A stretch of 64,000 bases of DNA. Source: Lamellibrachia columna. Its lineage: Eukaryota > Annelida > Polychaeta > Sabellida > Siboglinidae. This document shows, piece after piece, positions 22,440 to 34,351 of the stretch; position 1 is the stretch's first letter; each line of letters begins with the position of its first letter. The stretch lies in assembly GCA_963662155.1 (NCBI GenBank), contig OY759267.1, positions 31,786,976 through 31,850,975 on the forward strand, given 5' to 3'. The position numbers were made by a program, and so were the translations under genes. The notes under the pieces were generated by a model. That model did not search any database. It had not been told where the DNA came from and was given only the letters and a program-made list of their open reading frames with translations.

Positions 22440-22770
22440 ATGGAGGCAGAGTCTTGTAAGAGCAGTTGCTGTAGACGTGGGCGAAAGGATGAAGATTGGG
22501 TGACGTCGAGCAAGACAAATATGTATTTGGGCAGCGGTTTGATGCTGCCGAGCGCCGTCGTCATGAGTTCGCTGTCGTCGATAAACTGTCGCATCAAACA
22601 TACGACCACATTGTCGCCGTTGTCGAAGCCTCCTATTTTCGAGGCGCCGACGTCGTCGCGATCACCGACGTAGAGACGCAACAACAGTTGACTGCAAACT
22701 TAGCGCGAGATTATCGCGAAGCCGCCCTGGCAATAGACACAGTTAGCGGCGTGTTGGATTTACAGTGAGC
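22440..22770. other. CpG-rich coding-like block (copy A)
   Basis: Both strands are open. The plus frame reads GQRFDAAERRRHEFAVVDKL and ends LARDYREAALAIDTVSGVLD, LQ, stop. The minus frame contains TALGSIKPLPKYIFVLLDVT. I cannot decide the strand or name a family. Relative to copy B it lacks 24 bases near 22680 (eight codons, in frame on both strands). Confidence 0.3.
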
Positions 22771-23199
22771 TCACAGTTGTTCTAATAAATCAGTATTTGC
22801 GCTGAGTAGTAATGGCTTATGTTTTGGTAACCAGATTGATTTGTTTAATGTTTTTATTTATATTTTCACTGTACATCCTTCTTGTCAAAGTATATTTGAT
22901 TTTTATGAGCATGCTCTAGTCAAGAAAAGTACGTCGTTTATATGAATACAACCATATGGTAAAATGCATATTGCTCAAACAGAGATACATATGAGAGATT
23001 GATTTTGTAAATATTTAACAAATATTCTATTGAAATAATGTTTTTTCTCATAAGCAATTTATACACTGATTATGAAAATGTTGACCATATTATTGGATTT
23101 ATTAAACATAAGTTTTTTTTACCAAACTAACGGTGCTTTTCCTCTTTTTTCACTGATGTTCATGGGTTAGGTTCAGGTAAAATATTGTCGAGTCACTCT

Positions 23200-24080
23200 T
23201 TCTGTTTTTTCTTTCCATACTTTTCTATCGGCTGCCCCCTCTCCATCTTTCATCTTCCCCCTCTCCATCTTTCATCTTCCCCCGATCTTCTCATATCCTA
23301 CCTCACGCAGTCCTTCGATCTTATCTGTTCGTTCCCCTTTTCTTGCATCCTTGATGTTTTTTCACCTTTTTTTTCCACTCTCTTTACTAGTATGTCTGCA
23401 TCCATGCTTACCATGTGGCCTGCCCATTTCAACTTGCTTCTCACCAATCTTCCTGTTGAACTGTTTTGTTGCATCACATATTTCGTCAGGTCGTTCATCT
23501 TTCTTTCGTCAACCCTCTTTGTTCGTGTTATTCGACAAAACTAGAACCAACCTTGCAGCTGCTGTTGTTGTTCTGTCAACGCCACTGTCTCCAGATACAG
23601 ATTGAGGCATGCTTGTGTAACACAAGCTCTCAGGACTTTCCTTTTCAGCCTTTTTAAAATGTTTCTGTCCAACATGACTCCCTCTACCTTTCCGAAGCAT
23701 TCGCTCCCTGTTGTATCCGGCATCGCATTTCTACCTCTGAATGCTCATCCTCATTAACCATTCCTCCAAGTTACACAAAGCCATCCACTTGGTTGAACTC
23801 CATATCATCCAAACTAATGTTCAAGTCCTCTCTCTGATGTAAAACCCACATCTCTTCTGTCTTCTCCCGGCTCATTATCCGTCCGTGCTTCTTTAACACC
23901 CCCTTCCATTCCTCCAACACTTCCTGTAGTTCTTGATTTGTGTCTGCTATCATGGCCAGATCGTTTGCATACATCCCCTTCCTGAGAACATCCTTCATGC
24001 TGATCTTCCTGCTGATTAGTGCCACCAACATGATAATGAGTAAAGGTACATTTCCTTGCCTCTAACCGATGTTAACTTTA
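23200..24080 (-). pseudogene. LINE reverse-transcriptase C-terminal half
   Basis: On the minus strand the order is: RKISMKDVLRKGMYANDLAM (palm), EVLEEWKGVLKKHGRIMSRE, NISLDDMEFNQVDGFV, then GKVEGVMLDRNILKRLKRKV, ACVTQACLNLYLETVALTEQ and MNDLTKYVM...TGRLVRSKLKWAGHMV. This is the usual palm, thumb and C-terminal course of a non-LTR reverse transcriptase, with stops and frameshifts. It spans the junction between tandem copies A and B. Confidence 0.8.
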
Positions 24081-24326
24081 AACTCTTCCGACAACCCATA
24101 TCCAACCACAACTCTTCTTTTTGTTCTCAGGAACATGACAGTTCTGGGTGTTGCACGCCATGACACAGAACTGACTAAATACCACCAACTCATTACAAAG
24201 TCAGACTCCCAGATAAGTCAGGCTCCCAGATAACTTATTTTGTAATTTCTGTAAACTATTATAATGATCAAACTACAACACTGACTGATATGTATTGCCT
24301 GTATAGACTTGATATCATCATTCCAG

Positions 24327-24499
24327 GTGCCACCATCAAACCTCAGTCACAAAAGTCAGTACACAACATGACTACATCAGTGGACGACACAGAGCCATTC
24401 GATTACACAACAATTGACGTACCAGCAGTAAAGACGTCACGACAGGACGGCGTCGGTGTCACCTGGGACAAACCACACAAGGATGAGAAGTTCGACAGC
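24327..24499 (+). CDS. unrecognised exon in copy B
   Basis: Counterpart of 18031-18203 with the same splice sites. It is identical except for a tight cluster at the end, where the last codons before AGC read AAG TTC GAC (KFD) instead of AAC ATC GAG (NIE). Confidence 0.5.
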
Positions 24500-24533
24500 G
24501 TAAGTTCTTGGCTCATGCTGATTATTGCACTCA

Positions 24534-24985
24534 CAGCCAAGTCAGTCTTTACGCAGACATTACAGCTTACTTGAAGTGTAAAGCGATTGTTGTACTCACA
24601 GCACAGTCAGTCTTTACACAGATATTACAGCTTACTTGAAGTGTAAAGTGATTGTTGTACTCACAGCCAAGTCAGTCTATACACAGATATTACAGCTTAG
24701 TTGAAGTGTCAAGTGATTGTTGTACTCACAGCCCAGTCAGTCTTTATTCCGACATTACAGGTGACACGAATTGAAAAATTATTCTTCCACTCACATACCA
24801 GTGAGTCTTTATATAGGCCATACAACTGACTCAAAGTGTCAAATAATTATTGCACTTACATACCAGTGAGTCTCTATACAGATATAACAGCTGACTTGTA
24901 GTGTAAAGTGATTTTTGCACTCGCAACCCGGTTAGTCTTTCACGGACATTACAGCTTACTAGAATTGTAAAGAGCTTTCTTGCTC
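24534..24985. repeat. 65-bp minisatellite, about 7 units
   Basis: Units start with agcc(c/a)agtcagtcttta and end ttgttgtactcac, becoming more divergent to the right. Copy A keeps a single unit at 18238-18302. Confidence 0.9.
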
Positions 24986-25423
24986 GTGCATTAAAAACAC
25001 GCGGGAAGGAGTTGTAGACCGAACTGCCCCAGATATATGGGTAGCTGTCTTGCCCCAGGGGGCACCAAGATGGCTTTTTGGGGTATTTTTACTGCTGCAA
25101 ATGTTGATCCTTTTATGGTCGTCGGCACACTGCTTCAAATGTTCATCCTATCATTCCACTAGTATTCAACAGATGTGTAAAATAGATGTAATGTTTGGTC
25201 GAATTATATATATTTTTGGAATGGAACCATTGGTTGATTCAGACAGAAAAGGAAGCATTTAAGTAGACAGGTTTTCTTACACCTATGTGTAATAAGATAT
25301 TTGTTAAAAAAATGTGTAACATATTCACATGTCCTGCATTAAAAGAAACTGTAGAAAATTTGACCCATTCATTTATTGGCTTTTGGGATGATGAAATGAC
25401 GACATCTGTTAATATCATTGCAG

Positions 25424-25531
25424 ACACAATGGGTCAGCTCTTTACTCCATCTCTCGTGAGTAGTACGTCACCACGAAGAAGTGAGTTGGTTGTTGTGCAT
25501 CAATCAGCTGAGATTTTCCCAGAATCATATG
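25424..25531 (+). CDS. unrecognised exon 2 in copy B
   Basis: Same 108-base block as 18531-18638, same splice sites and open frame. In B the upstream intron is longer, and the same frame also runs open into it (KETVENLTHSFIGFWDDEM). Confidence 0.4.
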
Positions 25532-25949
25532 GTAAGTGAGCAAGGAATATATATTTAGACTGAATTAATATTACACCATTAATTATTTCAATACTATGCG
25601 GGAAAGTTCATTTTGGCAAAAGTGTACCCTGTACGTGAAAACGCCCACATACAAATGTATTTATTATTACCTTTGTTAAATTTAATTTATATAAATGTTA
25701 TAACTTATTGTATTATTAAAAAAAATACCGTTGCAGTCGACGGTTCAACATAATGAAGATATTGCCATATGGTTTCTCCTGGAAGTGTTTAAGGACAATC
25801 AATGCAGACTGTTCTGGCGACACAGCAAATGATCAAGTGTTGACTGAATTAATACCATTCAGTGAACCATGTGTAGGTGTTAAATCTGTTATTGACCAGA
25901 CTTGAGCGGATCTACACACTGGGTAGTGGGTCCAGGAAGTGTATGGAAG

Positions 25950-26375
25950 GAGACCATTTTCTTGCTGAAGCTATCTGCCGCATTTGATACCATTGGTCAC
26001 AGGACAACTTATTAAAAGTGTGTCAATGTGGTGTGGCATATCTGGAACAGAGCTGGTTCTCATAATATTTAACTGATAGATGCAAAAGAATGAAGATAGC
26101 GAATTGTTTCTCAGCTACGCTCCCTACTTCACGTAATGTTCCTCAGGGTGTTTCACTCTCTACGCTACTCTACTTGGCTCAGTTATCCAACGTCACAACT
26201 TGGATCACCAAGTGTATGCTAATAAATTACAGACCTATGCTATTTTGGCTACATGAGATACAAATCACTTCCAAAACTAGTTCAGGGATTGTCTCCCCAA
26301 AATCTTCCATTGGATGACAGAGACCACATTAAAGTTAAATGCAAGTAAATCCGAGTTAGTTATTATTGGTGGGGT
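25950..26375 (+). pseudogene. strongly decayed LINE RT fragment (copy B)
   Basis: Duplicate of 19060-19480 with the same remnants (LSAAFDTIGH, NVPQGVSLSTLLY) and the same stops. Confidence 0.7.
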
Positions 26376-27242
26376 AAATTTTGCATGTCTATTTGAATCG
26401 ATTAGGTGCGCACAATATGTAGCAAGACGTTTCCTTATGTGTCAGACTTTAGATTGCATGTAGAGAAGCACAGTAAAATCAAAACGTGTGGAAAGCATTA
26501 GCTTAACAGTGTCGCCTGGCTGTTCTTCGATGAGAACAAATTTGCATGTTTGCTGGAGTGCCATAAAACACTAATATTATATAGCCTTTTTGTTTAGGGA
26601 GTGACGTAGAGTGATATAATGAAAGCATTGATTTACTAAAATGCAAGGAAGGACATCAACGTAATAATTTACATGTAATTGATTACGGATTGACAGACGT
26701 TTGCTACGATGACAATAAAACTGATGCCGATTGACCAACTAATGCGAATATGTAATGATCGATGTACTTTTGTTTAAAAAATAAGAGTCCAATGACGTGA
26801 GTGACACTTAGCATTATCTGCTATTTGGTTGCACCTCCTATCGGTCGCTGGAGAGACCAATCCACAGTCACCGGGTCTCTTATGGTTACATATCGAGCAG
26901 CTCTCAGGGGAGAGATTTGTCGGCCCCCAGACCTTCCTGTAGTTCTCCAGCCAAACTACTGACAATCCCTATATGTTGAACTTGTAACCTCCTATGACAA
27001 CACGACAACCCGTTTATATAGTAGGTAAACCTATTTAGCTGAATTTGTGGTGTGAACTATTGAAACAGGTTAACTTTACATTTAACTGATATAACAACTA
27101 CTAATTAAACAATTTAGTTAATTAGAATGTTTCTTATATGGCATAGTTCATGTTGTAATGCTGCAAAGTGTATAACATGCATAAATAATATTACTAGTCT
27201 ATGTTATTGATATTGAATTATGCAGATCTAGTGGTGAAATTA

Positions 27243-27278
27243 TGCGCATGCGCCGGAAGTTATCACTCTAAGATGGCG
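27243..27278 (+). promoter_or_regulatory. NRF1-ETS-YY1 core promoter motifs (copy B)
   Basis: Exact duplicate of the motif trio at 20371-20406. Confidence 0.55.
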
Positions 27279-29311
27279 TCTACTAGAACGTTGGCCGTGT
27301 AATTGATATCAACAACCCTACAAAACCCTGTCTTAGGAATACAACACACTCCAAGTGGAAAAGGTTTATTATATTGGCAATAGTATCATCGAACAGTTGT
27401 GATAACTGGTATGTCTGTTTATTATCTATGCATCTAGCAATTCCCACCGCCGTTACTTTGTTAACTGTTACGTTAGCCAACAATAAGCCAAAACGCATAG
27501 AAAGTGTCCCGTCTCCTTGCCAGCAACAGTCTAGCAAAATTTTCGTGCGACTAATACACAGTCATGAGTTGCATCAGAAGCAGAAAAACATAGTTGTCAC
27601 TAATAAGTAATCTGTCCCAATACATTAACCAAAACTCCATATAAAATGATCAATCGTTTGTAGAATGAATAAAATATGTATCAGAATTAAAACCATATCA
27701 AATATGTGTACTCCGTAGTATAGATATTATTTATCTACAAAGCCAAATAATGTTTATACACAAACCTTCCGCATTCTGGTAGGTCACAAAGTCCCTGTTT
27801 ATAATGCTCCTTATGTTAGTAGCTGTCTCGAATCATCTCTTTCTTCACCAATTTCGTCCGACTGGCTGTCAACGCAATGCATTTCTACCTATCTAGATGA
27901 GATCAGCTTTTACAGAGAACACCACAGGAAGCACGCAGCGTGTGCTATTGATATACAACGTATGTTGAAGCAGATAACATGCACTCCAACACGGATGTAG
28001 CTCACGAAATGCTATCTTGCACACTCCTCCATATTTCTCCAATTGATCATTCTTCGGTCATGGTAGGCCGTACACCGTATACCAATTTTTTGAAGAAGAA
28101 TCACCAACTTCGCATGGATTGCTATATAAGACACGCTAAATGCAAGAACTCCCCGCATGCTGGCTGGTAAACAGGAATGAACCATTGTGGTCTGTTGTCT
28201 GTGCTGGCGGAAGTAATCAACGAACTACGACACGCATTGTCCATGCGCTCGGACGGCGTTGTCCTGTTTGCATAACATAATCTATTGCAGCACCACGCCT
28301 TGACACCTGTCAACGCCCTGAATGACGTTGTAATCCTCACTTAGAAGCGCAATTTCTATGTCGCAATTATTCTGGTATCCTAATTGTATCGACACATGCG
28401 TGTTGTTCTATTGAGGATACGTAATCGTTCTGTTTACAGCAATTTTCTCAACATGGTTACACCAAAAAATAATAGTACGCATCAGTTAGTGTACGTTCAG
28501 TGTTCAAAGTGTTTTACACTTCACCCCTAGCGCACCTGTTGATTCCAACTCCATCTCGACTTCTCTGGGAAGCACTCAGTCATGCTGCAGTTACTGCTCG
28601 AAGACCATTCGTACGTATAATCACCACTGCATATAGCCAGATACTCATTCATACAAACGAATGAGCTGTGGCAATGTTCGGTGAAACAAATTGCCAAAGC
28701 TTCGAAACGGCAGCAAGACGGTTCAAGCTAGGGTTTTCACGACTGGGAGCCTGACGTTCTATTTGGAACGTTGTCACGCCCCATTCGATGGGAGAGAAGG
28801 AGAAGGGTCAGAGAAGAAGCGAGGAAGGGAGAGGAGGCAGCGCGGGAGGGAGATATGCCGTTTGTTTGTTAATGCAGACATGTACAAGTGTTTAGCAATA
28901 TTTAATATGGCCATGGTTCGCACCACGCTGTAGCTTACTCATGCGCGCATCTTACTGCTAACACTAGTACGAAAAGTAAAATAATAAACCGCGCAAAAAC
29001 AAATGTTGCAACATAGGCCTCTATAGCTCAATGCGCATACCAGCTCATATCACGGCATGTGGCTTTTATTAAACGTCGGCAGGGAAGCGTGTCTGCGTAT
29101 CAGTGTTTGTTACACACGTGTATCCTGGTACAAAGTCAACACTTGTGTCGCACGCGGTGTCTTTGATGGGGAGCGTTGAATGCTATATCAAAGATGATTG
29201 ATTGTTTGCTATAATGTTTACATCATCTAACATGTGTCCTGGAACGAAACTAGCATTGGTATCGCATCAAAGAGACGTCGGAGTCGTGCATCAGTGCTTC
29301 ACTTGACCTGG

Positions 29312-29664
29312 ATGGAGGCAGAGTCTTGTAAGAGCAGTTGCTGTACACGTGGGCGAAAGGATGAAGATTGGGTGACGTCGAGCAAGACAAATATGTATTT
29401 GGGCAGCGGTTTGATGCTGCCGAGCGCCGTCGTCATGAGTTCGCTGTCGTCGATGAACTGTCGCATCAAACATACGACCACATTGTCGCCGTTGTCGAAG
29501 CCTCCTATTTTCGAGGCGCCGACGTCGCCGCGATCACCGACGTAGAGAGGCAATCCCCACTCGTCTTCGACGTGTTTCAACAGTTGACTGCAAACTTAGC
29601 GCGAGATTATCGCGAAGCCGCCCTGGCAATAGACAAAGTTAGCGGCGTGTTGGATTTACAGTGA
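29312..29664. other. CpG-rich coding-like block (copy B)
   Basis: Counterpart of 22440-22770 with 24 more bases. The plus frame includes RQSPLVFDVFQQLTANLARD, and the minus frame gains HVEDEWGLPLYVGDRGD. Both stay open, so the frame evidence does not choose a strand. Confidence 0.3.
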
Positions 29665-30246
29665 GCTCACAGTTGTTCTAATAAATCAGTATTTGCGCTG
29701 AGTAGTAATGGCTTATGTTTTGGTAACCAGATTGATTTGTTTAATGTTTTTATTTATACTTTCACTGTACATCCTTCTTGTCAAAGTATATTTGATTTTT
29801 ATGAGCATGCTCTAGTCAAGAAAAGTACGTCGTTTATATGAATACAACCATATGGTAAAATGCATATTGCTCAAACAGAGATACATATGAGAGATTGATT
29901 TTGTAAATATTTAACAAATATTCTATTGAAATAATGTTTTTTCTCATAAGCAATTTATACACTGATTATGAAAATGTTGACCATATTATTGGATTTATTA
30001 AACATAAGTTTTTTTTACCAAACTAACGGTGCTTTTCCTCTTTTTTCACTGATGTTCATGGGTTAGGTTCAGGTAAAATATTGTCGAGTCACTCTTTCTG
30101 TTTTTTCTTTCCATACTTTTCTATCGGCTGCCCCCTCTCCATCTTTCATCTTCCCCCTCTCCATCTTTCATCTTCCCCCGATCTTCTCATATCCTACCTC
30201 ACGCAGTCCTTCGATCTTATCTGTTCGTTCCCCTTTTCTTGCATCC

Positions 30247-30966
30247 TACTTCCTGTAGTTCTTGATTTGTGTCTGCTATCATGGCCAGATCGTTTGCATA
30301 CATCCCCTTCCTGAGAACATCCTTCATGCTGATCTTCCTGCTGATTAGTGCCACCAACATGATAATGAGTAAAGGTACATTTCCTTGCCTCTAACCGATG
30401 TTAACTTTAAACTCTTCCGACAACCCATATCCAACCACAACTCTTCTTTTTGTTCTCAGGAACATGACAGTTCTGGGTGTTGCACGCCATGACACAGAAC
30501 TGACTAAATACAACCAACTCATTACAAAGTCAGACTCACGTCATCCTAATTGTATCGACACATGCGTGTGGTTCTATTGAGGATACGTAATCGTTCTGTT
30601 TACAGCTATTTTCTCAACATGGTTACACAAATCAGTTAGTGTACGTTCAGTGTTCAAAGTGTTTTTCACTTCACTTCCTAGCACAACTGTTAATTCCAAC
30701 TCCATCTCGACTTCTCTGGGAAGCACTCAGTCATGCTGCAGTTACTGCTCGAAGACCATTCGTACGTGTAATCACAACTGCATATAGCCAGGTACTCATT
30801 TATACAAACGAATGAGCTGTGGCAACGTTCGGTGAAGCAAATTGCCAAAGCTTCGAAACGGCAGCAAGACGGTTCAAGCTAGGGTTTTCACAACTGTGAG
30901 CCTGACGTTCTATCTGGAACGTTATCACGCCCCATTCGATGGGAGAGAAGGAGAAGGGTCAGAGAA
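30247..30966. repeat. partial mosaic third copy (C) of the 6.3-kb unit
   Basis: Bases 30247-30535 match the LINE segment near 23922-24215. The sequence then switches, without filler, to match 28377-28812 (equivalent to 21507-21940), ending at gggtcagag. Copy C is therefore two non-adjacent pieces of the unit joined together. Confidence 0.9.
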
Positions 30967-31034
30967 AAATTTGGTATTGGATCACATTTTAAAAGTTGTA
31001 GATGCTTGTTAAAATTAATGTTCTTTTCTGAAAG

Positions 31035-31111
31035 GAATGTAAATTTGTGGCTGAGGATTTGCAGGGTGTGGAGTTTCCTCCAGTATTCCACCACCAAATT
31101 AACAAAACCGG
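31035..31111 (+). CDS. exon a, copy 1 of the 1.13-kb unit
   Basis: After the acceptor ttctgaaag, one frame reads ECKFVAEDLQGVEFPPVFHH then QINKTG and ends in phase 2 at ccgg|gtaact. The matching exon b (31374) completes the glycine codon. No family is recognised. The acceptor tract is short, so the upstream limit is tentative. Confidence 0.5.
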
Positions 31112-31373
31112 GTAACTACATACATAATTTCTATGCATCAAAGTGTTATTTATGCAATGTGTTAATGCTAACTCATTATGTTTCCCCTTTATACACTAGT
31201 ATTTACATTTTCTCATGTATCACTTGAATTGGCTTGCTTTTGATACCAATTGGCGCTGTAAAAATACCCAAACTGAAGCTATTTTACTTTTCTCTGCATG
31301 TTATATGTATGCTTGCGGACATACCGAAAATATATAGATACATAATCTAATGCATAGGTCCATTTGGCTGCAG

Positions 31374-31437
31374 GTTACCAGATAAATATTTTGTAGATTT
31401 GCAGAAGCCACCATTTGTCATTAACTTACCACACTAA
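31374..31437 (+). CDS. exon b (terminal), copy 1
   Basis: After ggctgcag the first base completes the Gly codon begun in exon a, then LPDKYFVDLQKPPFVINLPH and a TAA stop at 31435-31437. Phase agreement and consensus sites support a real two-exon 3' end of an unidentified protein. Confidence 0.5.
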
Positions 31438-32162
31438 AAGAGGAAATTCTATTGTCTAGGCCTTCCCTCCAATTCACATGTGCCTGAATGACCAGGTAAC
31501 TCCAGTTGGTCCAGACAGTATTAATGTCGAGAGATATTCTCCCTCCCATTCATACATACCTTAACCTTATCTCTGTCAGACTAATCACTGGAATGGTGAC
31601 TGCCTTTTGGAAATGCCTGAGTAACGTGGGTTTGAACTATACAGTAATACCTACTGTTAAATAAGCACTTAATTGAGAGTTAATTTGGAATTTGTCAATT
31701 AAATAAAATAAAATTACCCCTGTTTTGTGAAGTTAATTTAGCCTTTACCTTTTCTTGTTAATCAATTAATTAAATTTAATTAATTGAGTTATTTAAATTA
31801 ACAATTGAAATTAACCCATGACTCTCATCTACTGTTTCATAGTGACAGGTGAATGTCTGTCTTGTCATCTCCTGTCTCATAGTGACAAGTTAGTGTTTAT
31901 TTTGTAATCTCCTGTCTCATGGTGACTAATTAATTTTTTTTTTTAAGGAAATTACTTTAGTTATTGCATCTTAGGAACAGTGTTATTATCATCAAACAAA
32001 TGTGAACATTGCATTGACTTATAAAAGAAATATGTTTTGTAACTTTGTTGGAAAAAGATGTGCTTATACAATATTTATATACCAAGACATTCGTTTATGG
32101 GGTATTTGATCACATTTTAAAAGTTGTAGATGCTTGTTAAAATTAATGTTCTTTTCTGAAAG

Positions 32163-32239
32163 GAATGTAAATTTGTGGCTGAGGATTTGCAGGGTATGGA
32201 GTTTCCTCCAGTATTCCACCACCAAATTAACAAAACCGG
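32163..32239 (+). CDS. exon a, copy 2
   Basis: Duplicate of exon a with one replacement (GVEF to GMEF) and intact splice sites. Confidence 0.45.
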
Positions 32240-32501
32240 GTAACTACATACATAATTTCTATGCATCAAAGTGTTATTTATGCAATGTGTTAATGCTAAC
32301 TCATTATGTTTCCCCTTTATACACTAGTAATTAAATTTTCTCATGTATCACTTGAATTGGCTTGCTTTTGATACCAATTGGTGCTGTAAAAATACCCAAA
32401 CTGAAGCTATTTTACTTTTCTCTGCATGTTATATGTATGCTTGCGGACATACCGAAAATATATAGATACATAATCTAATGCATAGGTCCATTTGGCTGCA
32501 G

Positions 32502-32565
32502 GTTACCAGATAAATATTTTGTAGATTTGCAGAAGCCACCATTTGTCATTAACTTACCACACTAA
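32502..32565 (+). CDS. exon b (terminal), copy 2
   Basis: Identical reading to copy 1, ending at TAA 32563-32565. Confidence 0.45.
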
Positions 32566-33289
32566 AAGAGGAAATTCTATTGTCTAGGCCTTCCCTCCAA
32601 TTCACATGTGCCTGAATGACCAGGTAACTCCAGTTGGTACAGACAGTATTAATGTCGAGAGATATTCTCCCTCCCATTCATACATACCTTAACCTTATCT
32701 CTGTCAGACTAATCACTGGAATGGTGACTGCCTTTTGGAAATGCCTGAGTAACGTGGGTTTGAGCTATACAGTAATACCTACTGTTAAATAAGCACTTAA
32801 TTGAGAGTTAATTTGGAATTTGTCAATTAAATAAAATAAAATTACCCCTGTTTTGTGAAGTTAATTTAGCCTTTACCTTTTCTTGTTAATCAATTAATTA
32901 AATTTAATTAATTGAGTTATTTAAATTAACAATTGAAATTAACCCATGACTCTCATCTACTGTTTCATAGTGACAGGTGAATGTCTGTCTTGTCATCTCC
33001 TGTCTCATAGTGACAAGTTAGTGTTTATTTTGTAATCTCCTGTCTCATGGTGACTAATTAATTTTTTTTTTAAGGAAATTACTTTAGTTATTGCATCTTA
33101 GGAACAGTGTTATTATCATCAAACAAATGTGAACATTGCTTTGACTTATAAAAGAAATATGTTTTGTAACTTTGTTGGAAAAAGATGTGCTTATACAATA
33201 TTTATATACCAAGACATTCGTTTATGGGGTATTTGATCACATTTTAAAAGTTGTAGATGCTTGTTAAAATTAATGTTCTTTTCTGAAAG

Positions 33290-33366
33290 GAATGTAAATT
33301 TGTGGCTGAGGATTTGCAGGGTGTGGAGTTTCCTCCAGTATTCCACCACCAAATTAACAAAACCGG
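33290..33366 (+). pseudogene. exon a, copy 3
   Basis: Frame and donor intact and same reading as copy 1, but its partner exon b is broken. Confidence 0.4.
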
Positions 33367-33642
33367 GTAACTACATACATAATTTCTATGCATCAAAGTG
33401 TTATTTATGCAATGTGTTAATGCTAACTCATTAGGTTTCCCCTTTATACACTAGTATTTAAATATTTATACACAATTTTTTTATGTATCACTTGAATTGG
33501 CTTGCTTTTGATACCAGTTGGCGCTGTAACAAGATCCCAAACTGAAGCTATTTTATTTGTCTATGCATGATATATGTATGCTTGCGGACATACCGAAAAT
33601 ATATAGATACATAGTCTAATGTATAGGTCCATTTGGCTGCAG

Positions 33643-33706
33643 GTTACCAGCCAAGTATTTTGCAGATTTGCAGTAGCCACCATTTGTCATCAACTTACCA
33701 CACTAA
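33643..33706 (+). pseudogene. exon b, copy 3, with premature stop
   Basis: The Lys codon AAG of copies 1 and 2 is TAG here (33674-33676), and several other replacements occur (LPAKYFADLQ). This is the decayed copy. Confidence 0.5.
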
Positions 33707-34117
33707 AAGAGGACATTCTATTGTCTAGGCCGTCCCTCCAATTCACATGTGCCTGAATGACCAGTAACTCCAGTTGGTACAGACAGTAAATAAGCACTTA
33801 ATTGAGAGTTAATTTGGAATTTGTCAATTAAATAGAATAAAATTACCCCCTTTTGGTGAAGCTAATTTAGCCTTTACCTTTTCTTGTAAATCAATTAATT
33901 AAATTAAATTAATTGAGTTAATTAAATTAACAATTGAAATTAACCCATGACTGTCATGTCCTGTTTCATAGTGACAGGTTAATGTCTGTCTTGTCATCGC
34001 CTGTCTCATAGCGACATGTTAGTGTTAATTTTGTAATCTCCTGTCTCATGGTGACTAATTAATTTTTTTTTTAAAGGAAATTACTTTAGTTATTGCATCT
34101 TAGGAACAGTGTTATTA

Positions 34118-34351
34118 TCATCTCCTGACTCATGGTGACATATTTATGTCTGTCTTGTCATCTCCTGTCTCATAGTGACATGTTTATGTATGTTATGTCA
34201 TCTCCTGTCTCATAGTGGCAGGTTCGTGTTTGTCTTGTCATCTACTGTCTCATAGTGACATATTAATGTCTGTCTGGTCAACTCCTGTCTCATAATGACA
34301 GATTAGTGTCTGTCTTTTCATATCCTGTCTCATAGTGACAGGTTCGTGACA
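34118..34351. repeat. 40-bp minisatellite, about 6 units
   Basis: The unit starts tcatctcctgtctcatagtg and ends tgtctgtcttg. Copies 1 and 2 of the 1.13-kb unit hold only two to three units at the corresponding place, so the array expanded in copy 3. Confidence 0.9.

Larger units (their letters stand above)
17340..23640. repeat. 6.3-kb tandem unit, copy A
   Basis: The sequence from actttccttttcag at 17337 begins again at 23635. Most of the unit matches copy B with about 1% difference, but A lacks six of seven 65-bp minisatellite units and a ~220-bp segment present in B (25172-25387). The start cuts through a minus-strand LINE fragment. Confidence 0.95.
23641..30246. repeat. 6.3-kb tandem unit, copy B (6.6 kb as it stands)
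   Basis: Full second copy, longer than A because of the expanded 65-bp array and the extra ~220 bp. It ends inside LINE sequence at 30246, where the order jumps by about 575 bases relative to the A/B junction. Confidence 0.95.
30980..34110. repeat. 1.13-kb tandem triplication
   Basis: The start gatcacattttaaaagttg occurs at 30980, 32108 and 33235 (spacings 1,128 and 1,127). Copies 1 and 2 are nearly identical. Copy 3 is more divergent and lacks about 140 bases after 33788. Confidence 0.97.
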
